Made by a program: the position numbers and the translations under genes. Below the pieces are notes generated by a model. That model was not told the DNA's origin. It made no database searches and saw only the letters and a program-made list of their open reading frames with translations. A DNA stretch of 64,000 nucleotides from Pleodorina starrii (taxonomy: Eukaryota; Chlorophyta; Chlorophyceae; Chlamydomonadales; Volvocaceae), in the NCBI GenBank assembly GCA_030267565.1, contig BRXU01000069.1, positions 62,001 through 126,000 of the forward strand. Direction: 5' to 3'. The first letter of the stretch is position 1, and every line of letters begins with the position of its first letter. Shown piece by piece: positions 36,479 to 44,300 of the stretch.

Positions 36479-36721
36479 GCGTTCCCGCTATTCGTCTTTG
36501 ATATCAATATAATGATAAATAAATACTGTTATAGTAACGTAGTATGTAGACATTCTACGCGCACGCACGCACATACAGGCGCACGCGCACGCATGCGCGC
36601 ATAGATTCCCCGAGAATCCGCCGTTCCCCGTTACCTTTGATGCAAGATCTTAATCTTGAACGGAAACCTTGGGAACAGGCCGGTAACGCACGGCAACGCC
36701 GTTCCCACCAGTTGATTGTTA
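36479..36721. repeat. GTTCCC/GTTACC motif cluster, right half, with AT-rich and alternating tracts
   Basis: Boxes CGTTCCC, GTTCCCCGTTACC, the inverted GGGAAC...GGTAACG and a last GTTACC are spread over 240 bp. The stretch also holds an AT-rich segment (36500-36550) and an alternating purine-pyrimidine tract (36556-36603). This layout is reminiscent of a replication origin or a multi-operator control region. Confidence 0.45.
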
Positions 36722-36889
36722 CCTGTCTTCGGATGCAGCAGCAGCCTGCAGCCCAAGCTCGATCAGTTGCCGGATGGCTTCGTTCTCGGAGGGTATTCTG
36801 TTGTCGTAACGGAAGTCTGCGATGCGCCGAGCTTGATCTTCGCTCAGGCTTACCAGCTTCTTTACGGGATAAGTGGACGGCTTCGACAT
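36719..36889 (-). CDS. Small ribbon-helix-helix-like DNA-binding protein
   Basis: The 56-aa product begins SKPSTYPVKKLVSLSEDQARR, then has RIPSENEAIRQLIELGLQAA. A short beta strand with basic residues (KKLVSLSE), a helix, and an SENEAIRQLIELGL second helix are the pattern of CopG/Arc-type ribbon-helix-helix repressors. Start ATG 36889 is the only long frame. It is divergent from the gene at 37018, with a 28-bp dyad in between that is a natural operator for it. Role as plasmid copy-number or cassette repressor is inference. Confidence 0.7.
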   Translation of the reverse strand: MSKPSTYPVKKLVSLSEDQARRIADFRYDNRIPSENEAIRQLIELGLQAAAASEDR

Positions 36890-36917
36890 ACCACCGAATT
36901 AATCAATCTCACATCTA

Positions 36918-36955
36918 TTGACAATCACTGATATAATGCATATCACTTATATCAG
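36918..36955 (+). promoter_or_regulatory. Promoter with overlapping 28-bp dyad operator
   Basis: TTGACA (36918-36923) and TATCAC (36941-36946) form a 17-bp spaced sigma-70-like promoter for the plus-strand cassette. The inverted repeat CTGATATAA (36928-36936) / TTATATCAG (36947-36955) lies across it, so a bound repressor would block transcription in both directions. Confidence 0.6.
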
Positions 36956-37017
36956 GCCGAGAAGAGGCGGCAACCTCCCCTCGGCCCTAATCACGGTCAA
37001 CCCTTAGGAGATCGACC

Positions 37018-37653
37018 ATGACTGCACATCAATCTATCCCTTTGGCAGGCTTTGCGGAAGCTCTCACGCCAGGCTTCACCCCCACACCGATGACGCAGCG
37101 CTTTGCGTTCATGCAAGCCGCGCTGGCGCTCTATCTCGACGCCGAGCGCGATCTCGCGCATTCGGGCGCCTGGGATCCGGCCTGCGACCACTGGCTGCGG
37201 GATGCCGAGGCGGCGCGCACGGCGCTGGCGGCTGCGCTCGATGCGGTCTGCGCGACCGGGCCCGCGCGGGCGCAGGACCGGCCGCTGCGCCAGCTGGCGC
37301 GGATCGCGCGGGTCATGCTGCTCGCGACCGACGAGGCCGAGTTCGCCCAGGCCCATGGGCTGATCGCCGCCTTCGGCGCCGTGCTGCGCTGCCCCGGCAG
37401 CGGCCCGGTCGATCGGCATGTCGACGAGATGCTGGCCGAGGCACGCGCGCAGTTGGCCGCGGTCGCGGCGCTGCCGGACTACGCGCCGGAGGTGGATGAC
37501 AGGGGCGGCGACGCGCTGGTGCCTGCCGCCGTGATCGGCCCGCAGGACAGGGCGCCGCGCCAGACCTTGCCCACCGGCCTCCCTCGTGCCGCCGACATGG
37601 CGCGCAAGCCCTCCCCGGCGCCCCGCGACCTGCCCGGCGCCGCGGCCGCCTGA
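37018..37653 (+). CDS. Hypothetical protein, first gene of accessory cassette
   Basis: The 211-aa protein is rich in Ala, Asp and Arg. It is largely alpha-helical to about residue 150 (QRFAFMQAALALYLDAERDLAHSG, 'MLLATDEAEFAQAHGLIAAFGAVL') and has a disordered Pro/Ala tail. No motif or family recognised. AGGAG lies upstream of the ATG. It directly follows the dyad promoter and precedes the zinc-ribbon/GIY-YIG gene by 169 bases. Confidence 0.7.
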   Translation: MTAHQSIPLAGFAEALTPGFTPTPMTQRFAFMQAALALYLDAERDLAHSGAWDPACDHWLRDAEAARTALAAALDAVCATGPARAQDRPLRQLARIARVMLLATDEAEFAQAHGLIAAFGAVLRCPGSGPVDRHVDEMLAEARAQLAAVAALPDYAPEVDDRGGDALVPAAVIGPQDRAPRQTLPTGLPRAADMARKPSPAPRDLPGAAAA

Positions 37654-37822
37654 CCGGCGCTTTCCGCCGCCCTTTCTCCCCCGAAGGGCCGCGCCGTTCC
37701 CCGCGCGTGATCGCCAGACACCGCGCCTGACCCATCACCCTTCCCGGATCCTGCCGCCGCCCCGGGCCACGCCGCCCGCAGGCCTGAGCCCACGCACCCT
37801 CTGACCAGGGAAGGATCTTCTC

Positions 37823-38782
37823 ATGTGCACCTCCACGCCCCCCGGCGCTGATCCGGCGCTCTCCACGGCCCTGCCCCGCTTTCCCGCCCCGATCCGGCCG
37901 CATTGGCAGGCGACCGCCGCCGCCAAGGGCTTTCGCATCCTCGCCCGGATCCGGGATCGTTATCACCTGCTGCTGCGCTGCCGGACCTGCCGGCGCGACT
38001 TCCCCGCCAAGCTCTTCGTGCTGATGCGCGGCCAGCCGCTCTGCCCGCATTGCCTGGCCGCGCGGCGCGGCGCGCTGGCGGCGGAGGCAGGCGTCGCCTT
38101 CCTCGGCCCCGATCCGGACCATGCCGCCTACGGCCAGTTCCGCGCCCCCTGCGGCCACATCCTGCGCCGGCAGTTCGAACTGATCGCCCGGGTCGCGCGC
38201 GGCGAGACCGGGCTGCGCTGCGAGACCTGCCACGCCGCGCGAGAGGCGGCCGAGGCCCGGCGCTTCGGCTGGCAGCGCCTTGGGCCCTGTCCGTCGGGGC
38301 GGCCGAATTACAGGCTCTACCGGCACCGCTGCGGCCATGTGCAGCGCGTGGCCCAGGCCAACATGCTCTGGGGCCAATGCGACTGCGCCGGCTGCGGCCA
38401 GAGCTGGAGCGCCAGGCCGAGCTTTCTCTATCTCTTCGAGATCCGCCTGCCGGGCCGCGGCCCCCGCCCGGCGCGGCAATACCTCAAGCTCGGCTACAGC
38501 GCCCATCCGGTCAAGCGCCACCGCCACCAGCTGGGCCTGCCGCCGGAGGCAGGCGTCGCCGTGCTGCGGGTCGTGGCCATGGCTTCGGGCCACGCGGCCT
38601 GCGCCTGCGAGACGGCGCTGCACCGCCAGCTGCGGCGCGCCCACCCCGATGCGGTGGTGCCGAGGGCGGAGTTCGCCGACGGCATCAACGTCACCCGCGA
38701 GATCTATCGCCCGGCGCTGCGCCCGGTGATCGAGGCAGCCCTCGACCGCATCGCGGCCGACGCCGGCGCGGGGCTGTCCTGA
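37823..38782 (+). CDS. Zinc-ribbon repeat protein with GIY-YIG-like nuclease domain (T5orf172/MUG113 type)
   Basis: The 319-aa protein has three Cys-rich modules: C53xxC56 with C74xxC77; C110GH with C133xxC136; and C170GH with C188xxC191. These treble-clef or zinc-ribbon units bind nucleic acid. Residues 202-290 match the GIY-YIG pattern of T5orf172 proteins: a 'FLYLFEIRL' strand, 'QYLKLGYSAHPVKRHRHQL' with the GYS and Arg positions, and 'ACETALHRQL...VPRAEFADG' with candidate catalytic Glu residues. It is probably a DNA-nicking or repair-type enzyme guided by zinc ribbons. The following AAA-protease gene is in the same orientation 98 bases on. Confidence 0.75.
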   Translation: MCTSTPPGADPALSTALPRFPAPIRPHWQATAAAKGFRILARIRDRYHLLLRCRTCRRDFPAKLFVLMRGQPLCPHCLAARRGALAAEAGVAFLGPDPDHAAYGQFRAPCGHILRRQFELIARVARGETGLRCETCHAAREAAEARRFGWQRLGPCPSGRPNYRLYRHRCGHVQRVAQANMLWGQCDCAGCGQSWSARPSFLYLFEIRLPGRGPRPARQYLKLGYSAHPVKRHRHQLGLPPEAGVAVLRVVAMASGHAACACETALHRQLRRAHPDAVVPRAEFADGINVTREIYRPALRPVIEAALDRIAADAGAGLS

Positions 38783-38880
38783 CCGCATCGCCGCGAACAA
38801 GCCGTTCCTTCCATCCACGACGACACGCCCCTGCGTGCCGCGCGCCCTGCCGCGCCGCGCCCCGGCCTCTGGAGATCCGC

Positions 38881-40953
38881 ATGACCGCATCCAAATCCGC
38901 CCGCCCCGGCCCCGCGCCCGCCTGGCTGCCCTTCGCCCGCACGCTGCTGCACCGCCTGCGCGAACCCACCGGCGAGGCGCTGCCCGATGCCGAACTCGCC
39001 GCCGAGCTTGGCCTGGCCAGCGCGCCCGCGGCGCTGACGCCCCGCACCCTGCTGACGGCGCTGCGCCTGGCCGCGAGCCTCGGCGGCCAGGCCGCCGTCA
39101 CCGCTGCGCTGCGCCCCGGCGCGCTGACCCTGCTCCGCGGGATCCCGGCCGAGGACATCCCTCTGCTGCGCCATGGGCTGCCCGCTCTCCTGCCCGGCGC
39201 CTGGCGGATCCGCGAGCTGAAGCCGGACGACGGCGCCCCGCGGGAGCACCCCGGCGCGACCACGCTGCACCTGATCACGGCCCCCGCGCCCGGGCGCGGT
39301 GACGCGCTGCAGCACCCGCTGATCGCAGGCCTCGACAGCGCCGCGCCGCTGCTGATCCTGCTTGCCGCGGGCGCCGCGCTGCCCGACGCGCGGCCCGGCC
39401 GGCATGCGGTCATCCACGAGTTCGCGCCGATCGGGGCCGATCTGGTCTGGGCGCTCCTCGAGGCCCTGCAGCGCCTGCCCCGCCAAGGCGCGGCGGCCGA
39501 TCGGGCCCTGCTGCGCCAGGCCTTCGACAGCGGGCTCCACCTCGACAGCACCGATGTGCTGCTGGCCCTGCGCGCGCCGACCCTCGCCGAACTCGCCGAA
39601 CGCCTCGCCGCGACCCACAGCCCTGCGCCGGGCGACGCCGCCGCGCCGCCCACCCTCGACAGCCTCACCGGGGACGGCCCGGCGCTGCAGGCCGCGCGGC
39701 ACCTGGTCGAGGATCTGCGGCTCTGGCGCGCCGGGCGCCTCGACTGGTCCGAGATCACCCGCAGCGCGCTCTTTTACGGCCCGCCCGGCACCGGCAAGTC
39801 CTGGCTCGCCCAGGCCATGGCGGCCACGGCGGGCGTCAGCGCGATCACCGGCAGCTTCGGCGAATGGCAGGCGGCGGGGCATCTGGGCGAGATGCTCAAG
39901 GCCATGCGCCGCACCTTCGCCGAGGCCCGCGCCCGCGCGCCGGCGCTGCTGATCCTCGACGAGCTCGACGCCGTGGGCCACCGTGGCGAGGCCGCGACCC
40001 AGCACCGGAACTACCTGGTGCAGGTGGTGAACGCCTTCCTCGCGCTGATGGACGAGATCGCCCGCGCGCCCGGCGTCCTCGTCGTCGCCACCTGCAACCA
40101 CATCGAGCTGATCGACCCGGCGGTGCTGCGCCCGGGCCGCTTCGACCTCAGGGTCGAGGTGCCGCTGCCCGATGCCGCCACGCTCGCGGGCGTGCTGCGC
40201 CGCCACCTGGCGCTGCCCGAGGCGGACCTCGCCGCGCTCGCCCGGCATTGCGTCGGCCTGAGCCTTGCCGAATGCGACGCCGAACTGCGGGCGGCGCGGG
40301 GCGCGGCGCGCCGGGCCGGGGTCGCGCTCGACGCGGCCGGCCTCATGGCCCGGCTCGGCGCCGGGCGCGATCCGGCGATCGACCGCCGCGTCGCCCTGCA
40401 CGAATGCGGCCATGCCCTCGTCACCACCGCGCTCGGGCGCGGCACGGTGCAGCGCCTGGCGCTTGCGGGCAGCGGCGGCACGACCCGGATCGCGCGCCGC
40501 CCGCAGGCCGGGCTCATCGCCGACCACACCGATCTGCTGGCCGAGCTGATGGCCGGTCGCGCCGCCGAGCGGCTGGTGCTGGGCGCTGTCTCCGCCGGCG
40601 CCGGCGGCCCGCCGGACTCCGACCTGGCGCTGGCCACGCGCGTGGCGCTCGATCTCGAGACCCGCTACGGCCTCGGCGCCGAAGGCCCGCTCTGGCTCGG
40701 CACCGACAGCGCGGCCCCCATGCGCGACCCGGCCCTGCGCGCCCGCTGCCGCCGTCACCTCGAGACCGCCGAGGCCCGCGCCGCCGCCCTGCTGGCCCCG
40801 CATCGCGCGCTGCTCGAGGACATGGCCGCCGCGCTGGTGACCCGGCGCGAGCTTTCCGACGACGGCCTTACCCCCTGGCTCGGGCGCCTTGATCTGGAGG
40901 TCGCCGCGCAAGTGATGCTGGACATCGAACAGCCAACGCCGCCGCCCGACTGA
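38881..40953 (+). CDS. AAA+ ATPase with FtsH-type M41 metallopeptidase domain, no membrane anchor
   Basis: The 690-aa protein has an unfamiliar helical N-terminal region (1-285). An AAA+ module follows, with Walker A GPPGTGKS (300-307), Walker B ILDELD (358-363) and the second-region-of-homology segment DPAVLRPGRFDLR with Arg fingers. A peptidase M41 domain carries HECGH (507-511) and a likely third zinc ligand D581 in PPDSDLALAT. FtsH has HEAGH and two N-terminal spans; here no membrane segment is seen. The protein is probably a soluble ATP-dependent protease or unfoldase of the accessory cassette. ATG 38881 is chosen because the upstream open frame overlaps the previous gene in another frame. 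Confidence 0.87.
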   Translation: MTASKSARPGPAPAWLPFARTLLHRLREPTGEALPDAELAAELGLASAPAALTPRTLLTALRLAASLGGQAAVTAALRPGALTLLRGIPAEDIPLLRHGLPALLPGAWRIRELKPDDGAPREHPGATTLHLITAPAPGRGDALQHPLIAGLDSAAPLLILLAAGAALPDARPGRHAVIHEFAPIGADLVWALLEALQRLPRQGAAADRALLRQAFDSGLHLDSTDVLLALRAPTLAELAERLAATHSPAPGDAAAPPTLDSLTGDGPALQAARHLVEDLRLWRAGRLDWSEITRSALFYGPPGTGKSWLAQAMAATAGVSAITGSFGEWQAAGHLGEMLKAMRRTFAEARARAPALLILDELDAVGHRGEAATQHRNYLVQVVNAFLALMDEIARAPGVLVVATCNHIELIDPAVLRPGRFDLRVEVPLPDAATLAGVLRRHLALPEADLAALARHCVGLSLAECDAELRAARGAARRAGVALDAAGLMARLGAGRDPAIDRRVALHECGHALVTTALGRGTVQRLALAGSGGTTRIARRPQAGLIADHTDLLAELMAGRAAERLVLGAVSAGAGGPPDSDLALATRVALDLETRYGLGAEGPLWLGTDSAAPMRDPALRARCRRHLETAEARAAALLAPHRALLEDMAAALVTRRELSDDGLTPWLGRLDLEVAAQVMLDIEQPTPPPD

Positions 40954-41045
40954 ACCGCCGCGCCTCCGAACCCCTGCGCCCTGCCGCCATCCCCGCCGCC
41001 GAACCGCAGCCATCGCACTCCACCAAAAGCGCCGGAGCCCCCGTC

Positions 41046-41477
41046 ATGCCGCAAGCCACCACCCGGCGCGACCTCATCGCCGCGCTGCCCGGCCTCGCCC
41101 TGCTGCTGTCAGCCGCCGGGACGCCCTCGACCGAGCCGCAAATCCTGCCAGTCGCACCTGACCAGCCGCCGCGCGCGGCCTTCCGCAAAGCCCGCCGCGC
41201 CTGGCACCGCACCTGGCAACGCTATCGCGCCCAAGACCAGCGCGCCGCCGCCTGCGGCTTCGACGCCACCGAACCCGGCCGCGCCGCACTGGCCAGGATG
41301 GACGCGCTTCTGGTCCGCATCGATGAGATCGAAGCCAGGCTGGCCAAGACGCCCGCCCGCACCCGCGCCGAACTGCGCATCAAGATCGAGGTGCTCTCCC
41401 TCGACGGCGCGCTCAGGCCAGAGTTCCTGGACGACATCATCGCCGATGTCGAACGGCTTATCCCACCGGCGCCATGA
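41046..41477 (+). CDS. Small hypothetical protein with Tat-like signal
   Basis: The 143-aa protein begins MPQATTRRDLIAALPGLALLLSAAG, a twin-arginine-like n-region plus hydrophobic segment, suggesting export. The remainder is helical and charged (FRKARRAWHRTWQRY, 'ALARMDALLVRIDEIEARL', 'LRPEFLDDIIADVERLI'). No family recognised. It closes the co-directional cassette 37018-41477. Confidence 0.65.
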   Translation: MPQATTRRDLIAALPGLALLLSAAGTPSTEPQILPVAPDQPPRAAFRKARRAWHRTWQRYRAQDQRAAACGFDATEPGRAALARMDALLVRIDEIEARLAKTPARTRAELRIKIEVLSLDGALRPEFLDDIIADVERLIPPAP

Positions 41478-41481
41478 AGGC

Positions 41482-41514
41482 ATGAAGATATGAACGCACG
41501 TTCATCTCTTCATT
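41482..41514. repeat. TTTGAAGG-GTTCA related palindrome, locus 2 of 3
   Basis: ATGAAGATATGAAC - GCAC - GTTCATCTCTTCAT forms a near-perfect dyad (one mismatched pair) right after the last cassette gene. It shares the outer GAAGA/TCTTC and inner ATGAAC/GTTCAT boxes with the loci at 34.7 and 56.3 kb. Confidence 0.65.
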
Positions 41515-41579
41515 CCAGCACCCTGCGGTGGCGTTGCTTGGCATCAGCTGGAACGGTCGCGCGTCCCCCGAATCGGCGG

Positions 41580-42875
41580 CTAGAGCAGCATGTTCTGCAG
41601 CCTCACCACCGTGACCGCGATATCCCGGCAGGACGTCTCTATAAGGTCCAGTCCCGGCTCTGGCGGCACATGGGTGGACTCCAGCCAGTTTCGCAGCGGT
41701 GCGATCTCGGCCTCGCTGACCGGGCGGCGATTGAACCTCAGTGCGCCCAAAGCGCGCGCCGCCCAGATCTCGGGGCAAAGCAATAAATGCTGCAATGAGA
41801 TCTGGAAGCCGTCGATGTCACAGAGAAAGGCAAGGCCGGCCAGCTCCTGCGGAGTGAACCTCGGGACCGGCGCTGTGTCATCCGGCGGCTGGACGAAGGC
41901 CTCCGGCTTTTGCGCCGCGTTGACACGGTTCGCGGCGGCACGCTGCCTTTTTCCATGGCCGTCGGGCGCGTGGCGAATGCCATGGGCGCCCACACCGCCC
42001 AGGCTTTCGAGGCCCTGCACATAATCCCGCATCTCGCCCGGTCTCGCCGCCAGGATCGAGGTCGCCACACGCCGGCCCTTGGCCAGCAGATCCAGCAGTT
42101 CGATATGGCGCAGAAGATGCGACGCGATCTCCTGGAGGCCCGCCCCCGGTGCGAGGCTTGCCTTTGCCCTGTCGAGATAGCGATTTTGCAACGCAACGCC
42201 TTGGTATTGCCGCACGGCTTCGCCGTCATGGACGACGAGCCGCTGTTTTCGGCCTTCGTCCGCCTGCATGGCCAGAAACACGCGCAGCACGCTCTGATCC
42301 TCGCAATCCCCCGGGTCACCGGTGACTGCGGCATGGCCCGAGCGGCGTGCCAAGGATGTCTCGGCCAGGGCCATCAGATGGGGCGCGTTCCGCGCGATGC
42401 CGTCGAACGCCGAGAGATAGCGCCCCTTCAACCCGGGGCTACGATCAAAGAGCGCCTCGATGGCCGGCAACAAGGCAAAGATCCAGAGCCGAAGCGCGTC
42501 GCGCAATGCCACTTCGACCGCAGAGAGCGTCCGACGCCCAGGTTGCAGCTCCTGCAACGGGATCACCGCCAGCGCCGTCAGGGTATAGCCGCTGGCGGCA
42601 AACTGCTGGCGCTGCCAGAGGTCCATCAAAGGCACAAGCCGGTCGTCCTGAGGAGAGATCCAGTGAAGCTTGCGGACCTGCCGCGCCCTGTATCGCGCCA
42701 TGACCGACGCAGGCACCTCCCGGGCATCCGGGCCGATCCGTGCCGGATCGAGGAACAGGAAGACGGGCCACAGATCGGCAAAGCCGACCTCATCATCGGC
42801 CGCGCTGCCCTGCCGCGCATGCAGGGCAGACACCATGCGGTCAAAATAATCTCCAATCAACTCACTGTGACTCAT
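41580..42875 (-). CDS. Hypothetical protein, 431 aa
   Basis: The protein is predicted helical throughout, with no signal peptide or membrane span and no motif I recognise. Recurrent features are Arg/Leu-rich helices (QQFAASGYTLTALAVIPLQEL, 'ALRDALRLWIFALLPAIEALF') and a C-terminal region beginning RFTPQELAGLAFLCDIDGF. AGGAAA lies upstream of the ATG 42875. It is convergent with the cassette at its 3' end and shares the repeat at 41.5 kb in the spacer. Confidence 0.65.
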   Translation of the reverse strand: MSHSELIGDYFDRMVSALHARQGSAADDEVGFADLWPVFLFLDPARIGPDAREVPASVMARYRARQVRKLHWISPQDDRLVPLMDLWQRQQFAASGYTLTALAVIPLQELQPGRRTLSAVEVALRDALRLWIFALLPAIEALFDRSPGLKGRYLSAFDGIARNAPHLMALAETSLARRSGHAAVTGDPGDCEDQSVLRVFLAMQADEGRKQRLVVHDGEAVRQYQGVALQNRYLDRAKASLAPGAGLQEIASHLLRHIELLDLLAKGRRVATSILAARPGEMRDYVQGLESLGGVGAHGIRHAPDGHGKRQRAAANRVNAAQKPEAFVQPPDDTAPVPRFTPQELAGLAFLCDIDGFQISLQHLLLCPEIWAARALGALRFNRRPVSEAEIAPLRNWLESTHVPPEPGLDLIETSCRDIAVTVVRLQNMLL

Positions 42876-43196
42876 TATAAATTTCCTGACGCATCAAACA
42901 GGGTATTTGAATCCCAAAAAGCGCGGCGGTTTCGCGACATACCTGTGGCAATCCAAAGCCATCGAGCCGAATCGTCATGCCAAAGCCGCATCACTCCCGT
43001 CAGCGAGCGCCCCCGAGCAGCCAGATGCGCACCAGTCAGACTGACCACGCTGCGGTCAGGATGCAACTGCCTGGTGCGCCGCATGCGGCCCTCGCGCCCT
43101 TTTGCACCCTTTCATCGCGGCCCTCGCCGGTGAGGCTGCCCGCCGCGATCACGCCGCCAGTCAAACTCCCTCAACCCACCAGACAGGAGATCTGCC

Positions 43197-43619
43197 ATGA
43201 CCACCACACCCCCCTGCTTCACGCCCCGTGCGGCGATCTACGCGCATACCGCGACCAAGCGAGAGAACATCAACGACCAGATCGCCATCTGCAAGGCGTT
43301 TGCCGAGGCGCAGGGCTGGCGCGTCGCCGGGGTTTATGCGGATCGCAACACGCAGAACCTGCGGACCAGTGGCCCGGAGATCTCCCGGCTCAAGGATGAC
43401 GCCGCGGCTGGGGAATTCGATGTGGTGCTCTGCCAGTATGTCGATCGGATCACGCCGAATATCTGGGAACAGCGCGATATCCTGATCCGGCTCTACGCCA
43501 CCGGCCTGGCAACCTGGTCGGTCGAAGAAGGGTCGCTCGAGGACCTGCGCCTGGAATACCAGCGCCATCTTCCTCATGAGGATGACCCCTTGGGTCCTTT
43601 CCGCCGCAAGGACGAGTAG
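43197..43619 (+). CDS. Catalytically degenerate serine-recombinase domain protein
   Basis: The 140-aa protein is only the catalytic domain of a resolvase/invertase. AAIYAHTATKRENINDQIAICKAFAEAQGW corresponds to the usual 'YARVST..Q....Q...C..YA...GW', with Ala19 at the nucleophilic Ser and His17 at the conserved Arg. In the second motif DRITPN replaces DRLGRS, so one of the two catalytic arginines is also missing. No DNA-binding tail follows; the C-terminus is acidic. It cannot act as a recombinase by the known mechanism. It may be a regulator or a decaying gene; the frame is clean and has an AGGAG site, which favours a retained function. Confidence 0.72.
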   Translation: MTTTPPCFTPRAAIYAHTATKRENINDQIAICKAFAEAQGWRVAGVYADRNTQNLRTSGPEISRLKDDAAAGEFDVVLCQYVDRITPNIWEQRDILIRLYATGLATWSVEEGSLEDLRLEYQRHLPHEDDPLGPFRRKDE

Positions 43620-43662
43620 ACCCGGCCGCGACGCCCTTGCATCCCGAGACGAGAGAAGATGC

Positions 43663-43950
43663 ATGTCCCAGCCCAACCTGCGCGTTGCGATCTACCCGTT
43701 CGAGCCGCGCCTCGAGATCCGCGCGCAGATGCTCCTCGCCATCGAAGAGATCGGGCATGCCGGAGACATCAATGATCAGCCCGGCGGGGGCCGTCCTTCG
43801 CGGCATGCGACCAATTGCGGCGGGCCCACCGGCGCACTTGTTCAAGCGCCGACCCCTCGCACACCGGATCGGCCGGGCGCATGGAAAGCATTGGGCGAAA
43901 GCGGCCGTAGCGCCCTTCCAGTTCATGTCAAAGAGCGCAAGAGTTCTTGA
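43663..43950 (+). CDS. Possible small protein of unknown function
   Basis: A 95-aa frame follows the previous gene by 43 bases and starts MSQPNLRVAIYPFEPRLEIRAQML. The first 35 residues look protein-like; the rest is Pro/Gly/Arg-rich and overlaps the end of the imuA remnant on the other strand. It may be a truncated gene. Confidence 0.3.
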   Translation: MSQPNLRVAIYPFEPRLEIRAQMLLAIEEIGHAGDINDQPGGGRPSRHATNCGGPTGALVQAPTPRTPDRPGAWKALGESGRSALPVHVKERKSS

Positions 43951-44300
43951 TTTGTTCCTGCCAAGGCTTTGCAGGTGCCTTGCCAAGCCTGCTGCTCCGG
44001 GAAGCGGTTACAGGTCCAGCGGGTCTCGGCGGCATGGCCTCCCCTGCCCTTCTGGATCAGCATCAGACAGCTGGTTTGGTCCGCCTCGGATGCGAACTGA
44101 AGCCACGGCCCGCGGTCAGCGAGATCGGTTTTCTCGGCGCGGCAATGATCAACCCGACAGCCTGCATGCGCAGCGCCTCCTCGGCGCTCCAGAGCAGATC
44201 GGTCGCGCTTCGTACCTGAGTGAGATGCAGCCGTTCCGGCACGCTTTCCGGAAGCGCCCCCGGTATCGGATGGTCGCGGTCATCCGCAAGCACGATTCAG
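43935..44300 (-). pseudogene. imuA: imuA remnant with frameshift
   Basis: One frame reads ERLHLTQVRSATDLLWSAEEALRMQAVGLIIAAP, then PISLTAGRG. After a frameshift, FASEADQTSCLMLIQKGRG and AAETRWTC follow. This is the ImuA/RecA-like mutasome protein pattern 'LW..EEALR..A.G.V.....P..LT..RR..LA.E........L......A..TRW'. A further shifted frame holds NKSRTLALFDMNWKG, the usual C-terminal tail. At least two frameshifts break it. Confidence 0.68.

Noticed and set aside
37903..38880. N-terminal extension of the AAA-protease frame
   Set aside because: It overlaps the zinc-ribbon/GIY-YIG gene in another frame and is Arg/Pro-rich without structure. The real start is at 38881.
38704..41013. 769-codon minus-strand frame opposite the AAA-protease gene
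   Set aside because: Low-complexity composition and no motif, while the plus strand carries clear Walker and HECGH motifs.
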